From: Planctomycetaceae bacterium | Lineage (GTDB): Bacteria > Planctomycetota > Planctomycetia > Pirellulales > Pirellulaceae | Length of the DNA: 64,000 nt | Reading direction: 5' to 3' | Assembly (NCBI GenBank): GCA_002709225.1 | Contig: PAQH01000027.1 | Location: forward strand, 1 to 64,000 | Part shown: positions 43,328 through 51,619 of the stretch, piece after piece | Layout of the letters: every line of letters starts with the position of its first letter | How positions within the stretch are numbered: position 1 is the stretch's first letter | Notes under the pieces: generated by a model | The model's database searches: none | What the model was told of the DNA's origin: nothing | The model's input: only the letters and a program-made list of their open reading frames with translations | Translations under genes and position numbers: made by a program

Positions 43328-44398
43328 ATGGTCACGGAGTCCCCTCTTTTTCCGACGACGGTGATCGGGAGCATGCCCCGGCCCCCGTTTGTCAAGGACT
43401 TGTTTGCCGCCGGTTCGCGTACTGTGGGTGCGGCTTGCCCGGAGTGGCAACAGCGGATGGACGATGCGGTGCGCTACTGTGTGCGCCTTCAGGAGCAAGC
43501 GGGTATTGATATCGTCTCCGACGGTGAATGGCGCAGAGAAACTTACGTCGACGTGATTGCTGAGCTGCTTTCGGGGTTTGAATGGGTCGAACGGGAAGAA
43601 TTTGGTTACCACCAAGTCGTGACACGTCCCGTCGAAGTCTGGAATCCCGGCATCGTGGCACGCGAGGCGCAGTTTCTCAAAGCGACTGCGCAGGGCCAGG
43701 TGAAAGCGTGTCTCCCGTCGCCTTATTTGATCGGGCAGCGGATGTGGGTTCCTGGTGTTTCGGAGCAGGCTTACCCGCGCAGGGAGCAATTTTGTGAGGC
43801 GCTGATCGAGCCGCTGCGTGCCGAATTATTGGCGATTCGGGATATGGGTGTTGATGTAATCCAGTTGGATGAGCCCCATCTTTGCGTGCTCGTCGATCCT
43901 CAGGTCCGCGCGCGCTTTGCAGACCCGGAGGCCGAGATGTCCCGCGCCGTGGAGTGGATCAATGCCATTGTTGAGGGAATCTCTGGCGTGCGTCTGGCAG
44001 TCCATCTCTGTCGTCGTAATTGGGGTCGACGTGGATGGGGTGCGGCCGGGGGCTACGAGGCAATTTTGCCGCACATCCAACAACTTCAAGTTGATCAGCT
44101 GATGTTGGAATTCAGTATTCCGGTAGCCGGCGACGTGGCGATTCTGAGCGAGCTTCCCACATCATGTTTGATCGGTTTGGGTTGCGTTGATGTGCGTTTT
44201 CCGGAGATTGAGTCGTCAGAACAGATTGTCCAGCGCGTCCACGGTGCGCTGGAACATGTGGCGGTGGAGCGACTGACGCTGAATCCCGATTGCGGGTTTG
44301 CACCTGGCAAGGACCACGAGGTGCCGCTCGACGAAGCGTATGAAAAACTGAAATGCCTGGGGCAGGCGGCAACACAGCTGCGCAGTGAGGTTTCTTGA
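43328..44398 (+). CDS. MetE C-terminal-domain-like, zinc-dependent methyltransferase
   Basis: 356 aa; ATG 43328 has AGGAAG upstream. It corresponds to the catalytic C-terminal barrel of cobalamin-independent methionine synthase without the N-terminal half. The zinc ligands expected from MetE are all present: His226 and Cys228 (VHLCRR), Glu261 (MLEFS) and Cys322 (NPDCGF). QLDEP at 179-183 and the N-terminal GSMPRP fit the family. Free-standing MetE-C proteins use methyl donors other than methyltetrahydrofolate-triglutamate in several organisms, so the substrate here is open. The epimerase-like gene follows after 18 bases, so the two probably form an operon. Confidence 0.88.
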   Translation: MVTESPLFPTTVIGSMPRPPFVKDLFAAGSRTVGAACPEWQQRMDDAVRYCVRLQEQAGIDIVSDGEWRRETYVDVIAELLSGFEWVEREEFGYHQVVTRPVEVWNPGIVAREAQFLKATAQGQVKACLPSPYLIGQRMWVPGVSEQAYPRREQFCEALIEPLRAELLAIRDMGVDVIQLDEPHLCVLVDPQVRARFADPEAEMSRAVEWINAIVEGISGVRLAVHLCRRNWGRRGWGAAGGYEAILPHIQQLQVDQLMLEFSIPVAGDVAILSELPTSCLIGLGCVDVRFPEIESSEQIVQRVHGALEHVAVERLTLNPDCGFAPGKDHEVPLDEAYEKLKCLGQAATQLRSEVS

Positions 44399-44416
44399 CA
44401 GGGAGGTGCATGTGCG

Positions 44417-45292
44417 ATGAGACGTGTGATTGTCACGGGGGCGAAAGGGGGGACTGGACCGTCGATTGTCTCCGCGTTCGCGGACGCGGGCTGGGATGTG
44501 TTAGGGCTCGATCTAAAGCCCTGTGCAATTTGGGAAACCGGCTACCGCCAAGTGGATCTACGGGACGGCGCGAGCCTTTACGAGATTTGCGCAGGCGCTG
44601 ATGCGATTGTTCATTTCGGGAGTCTACCGACTGACGCGTGGACCAGTTGGCATACGGCTTACGAAAACCTGGCATTGGGTGGGTTCCATGTCCTGCAAGC
44701 GGCAGCCCGATTGGGAATCCGTCGTCTGGTGCTGGCCAGCAGCCCTGAGATTTACGGCGACTTGATGCGCGTTCCTTACTTGCCCGTTGATGAGAGCAGT
44801 CCGGCGCGTCCTGACAGTATTTACGGAGCGGCCAAACAAAACCTGGAAACGCTGGCTGCTCACTACGCGCGTTGGTATGGCATTGCCATCGCGGCGCTGC
44901 GGCCACAGCGGATCGTTTACGAACAGTCTTACGAGTGGCGGTTTCGCCGGTTCACGGCGGACCCCGCAGCCGCAGTGGATGCGCTCTGGTCTTATGTCGA
45001 TGCGCGCGATGTGGCGTCTGCTTGTCTGGCCTGGATCGAATCCGATTTGTCGGGCTGTGAAGTGTTCGGTGTTGCCGCCGACGATGTCTGTGTCGACGTT
45101 TCCACGGCACAATTGCTAGCCACGCATCTGCCTCAGATTACCGATGTACGTGCTGTCCTGCCAGATCGCAGCGGCCTGGTTGATTGCACCAAACTGAAAT
45201 CGCTGCTCAGTTGGCAACCGCAGCACCACTGGCAACAGATGGCCCGAGAAAGCCAGCAAGGCAACTTTCCTCACGAACCGGCCGCCCGTTAG
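44417..45292 (+). CDS. NAD-dependent epimerase/dehydratase family protein
   Basis: 291 aa; ATG 44417 is preceded by GGGAGG. An extended SDR fold: nucleotide-binding TGAKGGTG at 7-14, acidic cofactor residue in LGLDLKP (so NAD rather than NADP), the Ser segment LASSPEIYG at 106-114 and the catalytic YGAAK at 136-140. It is somewhat shorter than sugar-nucleotide epimerases (310-340 aa). The substrate cannot be read from the sequence. Operon partner of the metE-like gene, 18 bases upstream. The stop codon lies inside the loop of a strong GC hairpin. Confidence 0.88.
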   Translation: MRRVIVTGAKGGTGPSIVSAFADAGWDVLGLDLKPCAIWETGYRQVDLRDGASLYEICAGADAIVHFGSLPTDAWTSWHTAYENLALGGFHVLQAAARLGIRRLVLASSPEIYGDLMRVPYLPVDESSPARPDSIYGAAKQNLETLAAHYARWYGIAIAALRPQRIVYEQSYEWRFRRFTADPAAAVDALWSYVDARDVASACLAWIESDLSGCEVFGVAADDVCVDVSTAQLLATHLPQITDVRAVLPDRSGLVDCTKLKSLLSWQPQHHWQQMARESQQGNFPHEPAAR

Positions 45293-45304
45293 CGCGCGGC
45301 CGGT
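45277..45304 (+). terminator. GC-rich hairpin at the end of the metE-like/epimerase operon
   Basis: A perfect 9-bp stem (ACCGGCCGC, 45277-45285; GCGGCCGGT, 45296-45304) with a 10-base loop that holds the epimerase stop codon. No U-tract follows, so it may stabilise the mRNA 3' end or cause factor-assisted termination rather than act as a classic intrinsic terminator. Confidence 0.5.
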
Positions 45305-45524
45305 CCGGTAGTTGGGATATCCTGTTGCTGTGCAGGGATCTAGGGCGGATCTTGGCAGCGGCAGGGGCCACCGCGGTCGTTCGACCACTTCTACAGATGC
45401 CAGAAATACCCATATTTGGTATACCGGTTGTGGATTGTGAGATTCTCGCGGCACCGGTCGAAGTGGATTTCAGGAAATGAGGTCCGGTCTGTGCTGTCTG
45501 TCGACGAACCAGGGAGCCTCCACG

Positions 45525-45941
45525 ATGAAGATGATGCGTTTACTGATATTGGCTGCTTTCCTTTTGACTTCTGCGACCGGGTTTTCCAACGCGTCGGCGG
45601 AGGATTTGAGCGGTGCCTGGAAAGGGACCTGGTCCAACAGCAACAATCGGCATACCGGTCCGCTGCGGGGACGCTTTATTGCGCTCAACGACAGCCAGTA
45701 CCGGGCCATTTTTCGAGGACGTTTTTTTGGAATATTGCCGTTTCGATATGCGGTTGTATTGGACGCCGCGGAGCAAGAAGACGGCAGCATTCGACTGCGT
45801 GGTTCAACCTTTGTGAGTCGCCTGTACGGGACCTTCGACTACGACGCGACAGTACGTGACGGCCACTTTGAATCAACCTACACATCGAGCAGATTCGAAG
45901 GGACGTTCTCGATGGACCGACGTAGTACTCGACGCAAGTGA
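45525..45941 (+). CDS. Small exported protein, function unknown
   Basis: 138 aa from ATG 45525, with GGGAG upstream; the frame to 45477 lacks a site. It has a signal peptide (MRLLILAAFLLTSATGFSNASA). The mature part LSGAWKGTWSNSNNRHTGPLRGRF and later FRGRFFGILPFRYAVVLD, LRGSTFVSRLYGTFDYDA look like a small beta-barrel or lipocalin-like fold of planctomycete exported proteins. It resembles in size and style the product at 57084-57656 (both contain a LxGxF-type segment), but homology is not certain. The C-terminus is basic (RRSTRRK). It converges with rlmKL. Confidence 0.7.
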   Translation: MKMMRLLILAAFLLTSATGFSNASAEDLSGAWKGTWSNSNNRHTGPLRGRFIALNDSQYRAIFRGRFFGILPFRYAVVLDAAEQEDGSIRLRGSTFVSRLYGTFDYDATVRDGHFESTYTSSRFEGTFSMDRRSTRRK

Positions 45942-45953
45942 TCTCCAGGTGTT

Positions 45954-45978
45954 GCCAGCCATTTCACGAGTGGCTGGC
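45954..45978. terminator. Hairpin between convergent genes (small exported protein / rlmKL)
   Basis: GCCAGCCA (45954-45961) and TGGCTGGC (45971-45978) form a perfect 8-bp stem with a 9-base loop, starting 13 bases after the stop of the plus-strand gene and covering the rlmKL stop codon. It is placed like a bidirectional terminator but has no U-tract. Confidence 0.45.
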
Positions 45979-48183
45979 CGGTTGCCCGGGAACGTGGATT
46001 TTCCAGCAGCGGTGAATCCGTCGATTTCGGTAATCCTCGGGTACCGTTTGTTTACTGATCTCGATGGTTTCGGCCGGCGTGATACTCGTCACGTTGAATT
46101 TAAAGCGGCGGAAATTCGTGGAGAAGAAAACCGTGCCTCCGGGATGCATGACGCGCAGCACACCATTGAGGAGTTCGGCGTAGTTCTGTTGAATTGACCA
46201 ATCTGATTCAGTGCGTTTACTGTTCGAGAAAGTCGGCGGGTCGATCACAGCCAGATCGAAGGTTGGCACCGGGCGCAGCCCACGAATGTATTCCAACGCA
46301 TCGGCTCGCACCAAGGCGTTTTGCGGTGCGTCGAAGCCATTGAGTTTGAGATTCCTCCTCGCCCAGTCCAGGTAGGTGGGCGACAGGTCGACAGTGGTGG
46401 TGCTCGCCGCGCCACCACTAGCCGCGTAGACCGTGAAAGCGCCTGTATAACCGAACAAATTCAGGAAGCGTGTTCCTGGGGACGCCTGCCGCACCATTGA
46501 TCGCGTGGTGCGATGATCGAGGAAGAGACCGGTGTCAAGGTAGTCGGAGAGATTCACCAGGAATTGCAGGCCCCCTTCCCGAACTCTGATTTCATGCCGT
46601 TGGTCGTCGAGCCGTGCGTGCTGGGCCTTGCCGCGTTGCGGTTGTTTGCGTTTCAAGAAAGTGTGTGTTCGCTTGACGTCCAGCGTGGTGGCTGCAGTCT
46701 GCACCATCAAGTCGAGCCAGTCGGCATGCTCAGCGCGGCTACGATTGTGAGGTCGTTCCGATTCGACGAGGTGCAAATAGTCTTCATAACGGTCGACCGT
46801 CAGGGGGACTTCCGGGATGTCACGGTCGTAGATCCGGAAACAAGTAATGCCCCGCTTTCCGGGCCAGCGGCGCAGATGGCGAGCCCGTTTGGCGAGCCGA
46901 TTGTGAAACAGCTCCGCTTGTTCTTTTCCTTTACTGGTCAGGCCACCAAAGACCGCGGGGGCGCGAACGGACGGCTGATTCGGCGCGACCGCGGGGGTGT
47001 CTGGAAGAGCCGCCTGTTCCGTTGGCGGGGCCGCGGGGTCTCGACGTTGCGGGCGGGGGGGGCGCGGGCCATGGAATTGATAGTAGGTGCACTCAATCCG
47101 ACCGTTGTACAACTTCCGCCGTCGGTCGGCTTGGCGTTCGACGAGGCTTTCAAAATGTGGGTGCGCGGTAAGGACGAAATGTGACCAGCTGGGGAGTTTG
47201 CGGAGTACTTCCGGAATCGATCGATAGAGTTCCGCCAGGGGACCACTCTCCAGCCGTTGCCCATAGGGAGGATTGGTTACCAGGCAGCCGTATTGTCGCC
47301 GACTGCTCAAATCGGCAAATGCACGCCGTTGGAAATGTACCTGGTCATCGACTCCAGCAGCGACAGCATTTTGGCGCGCTGCTACTAACACCCGATCGCT
47401 TTGATCGGTGCCAACCAGACGTTCAGCAGGTGGGTTCTCTACCAGATCACGGGTTTCTGCGCGCGCTTCGTTCCAGCAGGTAGTTGGCAGCCAGGGCCAA
47501 TTGTCGGAGACAAACTGACGTTCCATCCCAGGTGCCATATTGCGGGCGATCCGGGCTGCTTCGATGACAATCGTTCCCGCGCCACAAAAGGGGTCAAGTA
47601 GCGGCCGCTGGGGATTCCAGAAACTCAATTCCAACAACGCCGCGGCGAGTGTTTCCTTGAGTGGTGCTGGTGCGGCTTGCCGACGGTAACCGCGTTTGTG
47701 CAGACTGGGACCCGTGGTATCCAGGGTGAGTGTCGCCTGATCGTCTAACAGTGCGATTTGAATCTTGAAGAGGGGACCGTCCTCTGGCAGCAGCTGGCAG
47801 CGATACCCGTGTTGCAGGCTTTCGACGACCGCTTTCTTCACCGTTCTCTGGCAGGCAGGTACGCTTGATAATTGTGATTTGAGGGATCGACCGACGACCG
47901 GAAAGGCACCGGTCGGACAGATCCAGTCGCGCCAGTTGAGCGCGCGGGTTGTTTCAAACAGGGTGTCGAAATTGTCGGCTGCAAAACAGGCGACTTGGAG
48001 CAACACGCGGTCTGCGCAACGCAGCCACAGGTTGCAGCGGCAGATCGCCAGCGGGTCTCCCTTAAATCGGATCCACCCGGGAGCGATAATGTGTCCCTCG
48101 TAACCGAGCGCAGCCAACTCGCGTTTCACGACAGCTTCCAGGCCAAAAGCCGTTGTAGCGATGAGTGTCAGCGGTGTGGACAT
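45964..48183 (-). CDS. rlmKL: Bifunctional 23S rRNA methyltransferase RlmKL
   Basis: 739 aa from ATG 48183, where homology begins (MSTPLTLIATTAFGLEAVVKREL); the frame upstream to 48315 is not conserved-looking. Order: THUMP domain (about 1-155), RlmL N2-guanine methyltransferase with LLDPFCGAGTIVIEAA and the catalytic NPPYGQRL, a Pro/Arg-rich linker, then the RlmK N7-guanine methyltransferase with FLNLFGYTGAFTVYAA and DPPTFSNSKR. It methylates G2445 and G2069 of 23S rRNA (E. coli numbering). The fused form is the E. coli type; the linker between the domains is longer and basic here. It lies alone on its strand, 215 bases after the DUF1080 gene. Confidence 0.95.
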   Translation of the reverse strand: MSTPLTLIATTAFGLEAVVKRELAALGYEGHIIAPGWIRFKGDPLAICRCNLWLRCADRVLLQVACFAADNFDTLFETTRALNWRDWICPTGAFPVVGRSLKSQLSSVPACQRTVKKAVVESLQHGYRCQLLPEDGPLFKIQIALLDDQATLTLDTTGPSLHKRGYRRQAAPAPLKETLAAALLELSFWNPQRPLLDPFCGAGTIVIEAARIARNMAPGMERQFVSDNWPWLPTTCWNEARAETRDLVENPPAERLVGTDQSDRVLVAARQNAVAAGVDDQVHFQRRAFADLSSRRQYGCLVTNPPYGQRLESGPLAELYRSIPEVLRKLPSWSHFVLTAHPHFESLVERQADRRRKLYNGRIECTYYQFHGPRPPRPQRRDPAAPPTEQAALPDTPAVAPNQPSVRAPAVFGGLTSKGKEQAELFHNRLAKRARHLRRWPGKRGITCFRIYDRDIPEVPLTVDRYEDYLHLVESERPHNRSRAEHADWLDLMVQTAATTLDVKRTHTFLKRKQPQRGKAQHARLDDQRHEIRVREGGLQFLVNLSDYLDTGLFLDHRTTRSMVRQASPGTRFLNLFGYTGAFTVYAASGGAASTTTVDLSPTYLDWARRNLKLNGFDAPQNALVRADALEYIRGLRPVPTFDLAVIDPPTFSNSKRTESDWSIQQNYAELLNGVLRVMHPGGTVFFSTNFRRFKFNVTSITPAETIEISKQTVPEDYRNRRIHRCWKIHVPGQPASHS

Positions 48184-48397
48184 GGAAAGAGCAAGTTTCG
48201 AAATGGTCAGCAAATGCGGTGCGAAATACAGATGTCGTGCGACACAGGGGGTGCTCGGAGAGCGACTGCAAAGAGCCTGTGAGTCGTGAAACAGCGGCTT
48301 GTGGTGGCCCTTCATGCCGCCCAGCGCGCCGTCGAAAAGTCAATGAGTCCCAGATCGACCGCGCCCCGACTGCTGCGCGGTAGCGTTGGGAAACCGT

Positions 48398-49183
48398 CTA
48401 GGGGGCTGCTTTCTGACGGCGTCGGTTTTCGATAATGCGGCGCAGTTTTTCCTCTTCAGCTTTGCGGATTTCGGGTGGGATGGACGCTGGCTGCACGGTT
48501 TTGTGGAGGATTGTTTCCGTCTTGGAAATCGTTCGCAGCCGGATGGTACGGTACCAGACCGGGTCTCCGTGGTCTTGTAGAAACAGCTGGCGCCCTCGCG
48601 CTGACAGAGTACCCCCGCGTTTCTTAAGCAGTGCGACTGACTGTGACCAGCGTTTGTCGGTGTAATCAAAGTCGATCACCTTCTGGCCGTTGAGCCAGTG
48701 CTGGATGATGGAACCCTGGCAGACAATCCGCCCGTCGTTCCATTTCCCGGCCGGTCGTGTCACATCCCTCGATGGTGCCATACAAAAATAAAGCGAAGCG
48801 GCACTGGTCCGTGGATTTTTTCCGTCGACGTGCACTGCATTGTCGAGAATCTGGTACTCGTACTGACCGGGTCGGTAATACACCCCGCTATTACTGCCGC
48901 GGGCGACTTTCCATTGAAATCGCAATTCGAAGTCGTCAGGGATGGGCTGAGCGACACAGGTCAATCCGCCGCCGGCCCGCCCGCGGTAAAGGGCGCGTTC
49001 GACGATGGTCCAATTGCCCTGTTGCTTCCACCCGCGGAAGGACTTGCCGTCGAACAACAGACGAAATCCGGCTGCCTGTTCTGCGGGCGTCAACTTGTTT
49101 ACCTGTTGTCCTGTCAGAGGAGACATCCATGTCAGCAGCAGACACCAACCAGTGAAACAGGGGAAACGCGTCCTGGGAGCCAT
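48398..49183 (-). CDS. DUF1080 (3-keto-disaccharide hydrolase family) exported protein
   Basis: 261 aa from ATG 49183; the frame goes on to 49228 without a better start. Signal peptide CFTGWCLLLTWMSPLTGQQ. Domain DUF1080 begins at GFRLLFDGKSFRGWKQQGNWTIV and includes SNSGVYYRPGQYEYQILDN, KWNDGRIVCQG and WLNGQKVIDFD. The fold is the concanavalin-like glucanase type; some members cleave 3-keto-disaccharides, others are untested. The C-terminus is an unusual basic helix (IRKAEEEKLRRIIENRRRQK). DUF1080 genes are numerous in planctomycetes. No sugar-oxidizing partner gene is adjacent. Confidence 0.92.
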   Translation of the reverse strand: MAPRTRFPCFTGWCLLLTWMSPLTGQQVNKLTPAEQAAGFRLLFDGKSFRGWKQQGNWTIVERALYRGRAGGGLTCVAQPIPDDFELRFQWKVARGSNSGVYYRPGQYEYQILDNAVHVDGKNPRTSAASLYFCMAPSRDVTRPAGKWNDGRIVCQGSIIQHWLNGQKVIDFDYTDKRWSQSVALLKKRGGTLSARGRQLFLQDHGDPVWYRTIRLRTISKTETILHKTVQPASIPPEIRKAEEEKLRRIIENRRRQKAAP

Positions 49184-49274
49184 GGGCAGGATCCTGCGAA
49201 ATTCTGGGAAGCCCGGTGCCAACGTCAAGAGTGACGAACACCAGTAACTATTGAAAGGGGGGGCTGGAAGGCTG

Positions 49275-51524
49275 TCAAGAATCCACCGGATCGCGTTGCC
49301 CGCGATCCCACCACATCAACATGGCAGGCAGGAAAACCAGGTCTCCGATGAGTGCCGCCAGAATGGTGGAGCATGCCATCGCAGCAAAACTGCGCTGGAG
49401 TGCCAGGTCACTGGTCAGGACAGTACTGAAACCGGCTACCAAGATCAGGGTTGTCAAGATCAGGGCAGTCCCGACGTGTACAAAAGCGCTGCGAATGGCT
49501 GCTGGTGTAGATTTTCCCTCTGTTCGCTCGTAACCGTAACGGGTCAGAAAGTGAATCGTGTCATCCACCGCGATTCCCAGGCAGACGACGAAAGAACAGA
49601 CGCTGGCAACGTTGAGCGGCCAACCCATCAGGACCAGCATGCTACCCGTGACAGCCAGAGGAAAGAGATTGGGGACAATCGTGATCAAGCCGACACGCAA
49701 GGACCGATAGACAGCGGTCATGACGATCAGGATGATGACCGAGGCGGTTCCTAGACTGGCAGCCAGGTCTGTGACGATTTCTTGCAGTGCGCGTCCGCGT
49801 TCGACTGGTTCTCCTTCCAGGGAAAACTGAAATCCGGGGAACTCGGTTGCGAGCTTTTCGAAATCTTTTTCCAGACGGCGAAATACGATTTCGTAGCGCG
49901 CGATCCCTAGATCACTGATGCGGACCGTGATCCGCGCTTTTCTGGACGAGGTGTCGTAGTATGGCTGCAGGATCGAATCGGGAAGCAGGCTCAGCAGTGG
50001 CATCTGCTGCTCCAGCGGCGCGTTGGCGGGAATCGAATCGAGCAAGTTGCGGATTGACAGCGGAAATTGCAGCAGTGGTTTTTCGCGGTCAATGAGTGAT
50101 TCTACTGTCAGTAGTGCTTGCATGATCTGACCGGAATCATGGGGGATGGAATCGGGCCAACGCATGACCACATGAACCAGTTCAATCCCCCCTAATTCCC
50201 GATCGCAATGCGCCAGCGCGGCGTAGGCTGGACTTCCCGTAGGCTGTGCGTCGCGGGTGCGGTCGTCTGGGCGCAGGGTCGAACAGATCGCTGCCAACGC
50301 CAGCGTCAGTAAGATTCCCAGCAAACTGATTTGCCGTGGTCGGTGGATTAGGGAGTCGACCAGCCAGGTTACTTTTTGGAGTCCCTGATCGACCAGTCGA
50401 TGTCCGTGGCCGTGATGGACGAAACGCCCTAATCGAGTCACGCTAGCCAGCGGGATGACCGTAATGACTGCCACTAATGTCAAGATTGCCCCGATGGCGC
50501 AGGAACGCCCAAAGCCCTGGACAAATTCGTTATGGGCAAGTAGCAGCGACGCGAAACCGATGGCGGTTGTCACGGAGGTCAGTAAACACGCGGTCCCCAC
50601 CCGTTGGATGGACAACTGGGCTGCGCGCAATGGTGTGGCCCCTTCATTCCGGAGGCGTCGGATATGGACCATCAAGTGCAGGCCATCGGTCATGCCGATC
50701 ATTGTCAGCAGCACAGGTAAGACAACCGTCGTCAGCGGATTGGAAAGCGCTTGCATCCAGTTGAGGATGCCCCAAGTCCAGAAGACACCCAGCAGTGGAC
50801 CGGCTGAAACGATCAGAACGGTTGACAGTTTACGAAACAGGAACAGGGAAATAGCGATGACTAGGCTGTAAGCGATCAATTGAAATTTGCGGCGATTGCG
50901 ATGAAAGGCGTCGTCGTGTTCCAGGAACAAGGGGACTGGGCCGGTGAGGGAAACCCGGATGGATTCATCGCTGACGCCCGTGGTATCGCGTGCCACGCGC
51001 AGTAGCTGTTCGGTGCAGTCCGCGTCGTCGGTCACTGCCAGCCAGTCAAACGTAACCGGCATCAGCAGCGTGCGCCCGTCCGCAGAAATCAGTTGTCCAA
51101 CGATCACCGGGTGCTGAAGGACTTTCTGTCGGGCCAGTGTAAACCGTTCGGGTGACGCGTCGTTGGGTGGTAGCAGCGGGTCCGCCAGACCAAATGTATT
51201 CAAGACGGGAATACGATCAATCCAGTTGAGTGTTGCTATGTAATCGAGTTGTTCAACTGCCGCTGCCATCGAGCGCAACGCGATCACCGTTTTGGGTTCG
51301 AACAGGTTTTCGACTTCGATAACCAGCAACGCGTCTGGTTGGGGCAGATCAAACGACTCCCCAGACGTCCGCAAGGCCTCGCTTTCCTGTTGCCCTCCCG
51401 GTGCCTGTGGCGGTGGGTGGTACAGCAATCCGTAGAAGGCCAGGCCTGTCAGGCCAAGGATTCCTAACCAAACGAAGCGTCGACGCTGGATTAGTAGAGA
51501 GGCGAGATGGTTCACATCAACCAA
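49275..51524 (-). CDS. MMPL/RND-superfamily transporter
   Basis: 749 aa. The start is uncertain: TTG 51524, or GTG 51515 three codons later; no ATG fits. It has the two-fold RND layout: span 1 (FVWLGILGLTGLAFYGLLY), a large extracytoplasmic loop, spans 2-6 (including LTTVVLPVLLTMIGMTDGLHLMVHIRRLRNEG), a second span-loop block and spans 8-12 (ending LNVASVCSFVVCLGIAVDDTIHFLTRYGYER). The GMTDGLH and GIAVDDTIHF segments hold the conserved Asp residues used for proton coupling. Members export lipids, hopanoids or other hydrophobic compounds; the substrate here is unknown. No adaptor or outer-membrane partner is adjacent. Confidence 0.9.
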   Translation of the reverse strand: MVDVNHLASLLIQRRRFVWLGILGLTGLAFYGLLYHPPPQAPGGQQESEALRTSGESFDLPQPDALLVIEVENLFEPKTVIALRSMAAAVEQLDYIATLNWIDRIPVLNTFGLADPLLPPNDASPERFTLARQKVLQHPVIVGQLISADGRTLLMPVTFDWLAVTDDADCTEQLLRVARDTTGVSDESIRVSLTGPVPLFLEHDDAFHRNRRKFQLIAYSLVIAISLFLFRKLSTVLIVSAGPLLGVFWTWGILNWMQALSNPLTTVVLPVLLTMIGMTDGLHLMVHIRRLRNEGATPLRAAQLSIQRVGTACLLTSVTTAIGFASLLLAHNEFVQGFGRSCAIGAILTLVAVITVIPLASVTRLGRFVHHGHGHRLVDQGLQKVTWLVDSLIHRPRQISLLGILLTLALAAICSTLRPDDRTRDAQPTGSPAYAALAHCDRELGGIELVHVVMRWPDSIPHDSGQIMQALLTVESLIDREKPLLQFPLSIRNLLDSIPANAPLEQQMPLLSLLPDSILQPYYDTSSRKARITVRISDLGIARYEIVFRRLEKDFEKLATEFPGFQFSLEGEPVERGRALQEIVTDLAASLGTASVIILIVMTAVYRSLRVGLITIVPNLFPLAVTGSMLVLMGWPLNVASVCSFVVCLGIAVDDTIHFLTRYGYERTEGKSTPAAIRSAFVHVGTALILTTLILVAGFSTVLTSDLALQRSFAAMACSTILAALIGDLVFLPAMLMWWDRGQRDPVDS

Positions 51525-51619
51525 CTTGGGTCACGAGAGATCTACCGTCAGCGATCCGGTCTGCGGGGCAGTGACCGTGACGCACGATTATTGGCGAGCA
51601 GTTCCCATGCATGGTGTCA

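Noticed and set aside
43328-44398. Full-length methionine synthase MetE
   Set aside because: The protein is only 356 aa and matches the C-terminal catalytic half; there is no N-terminal barrel upstream.
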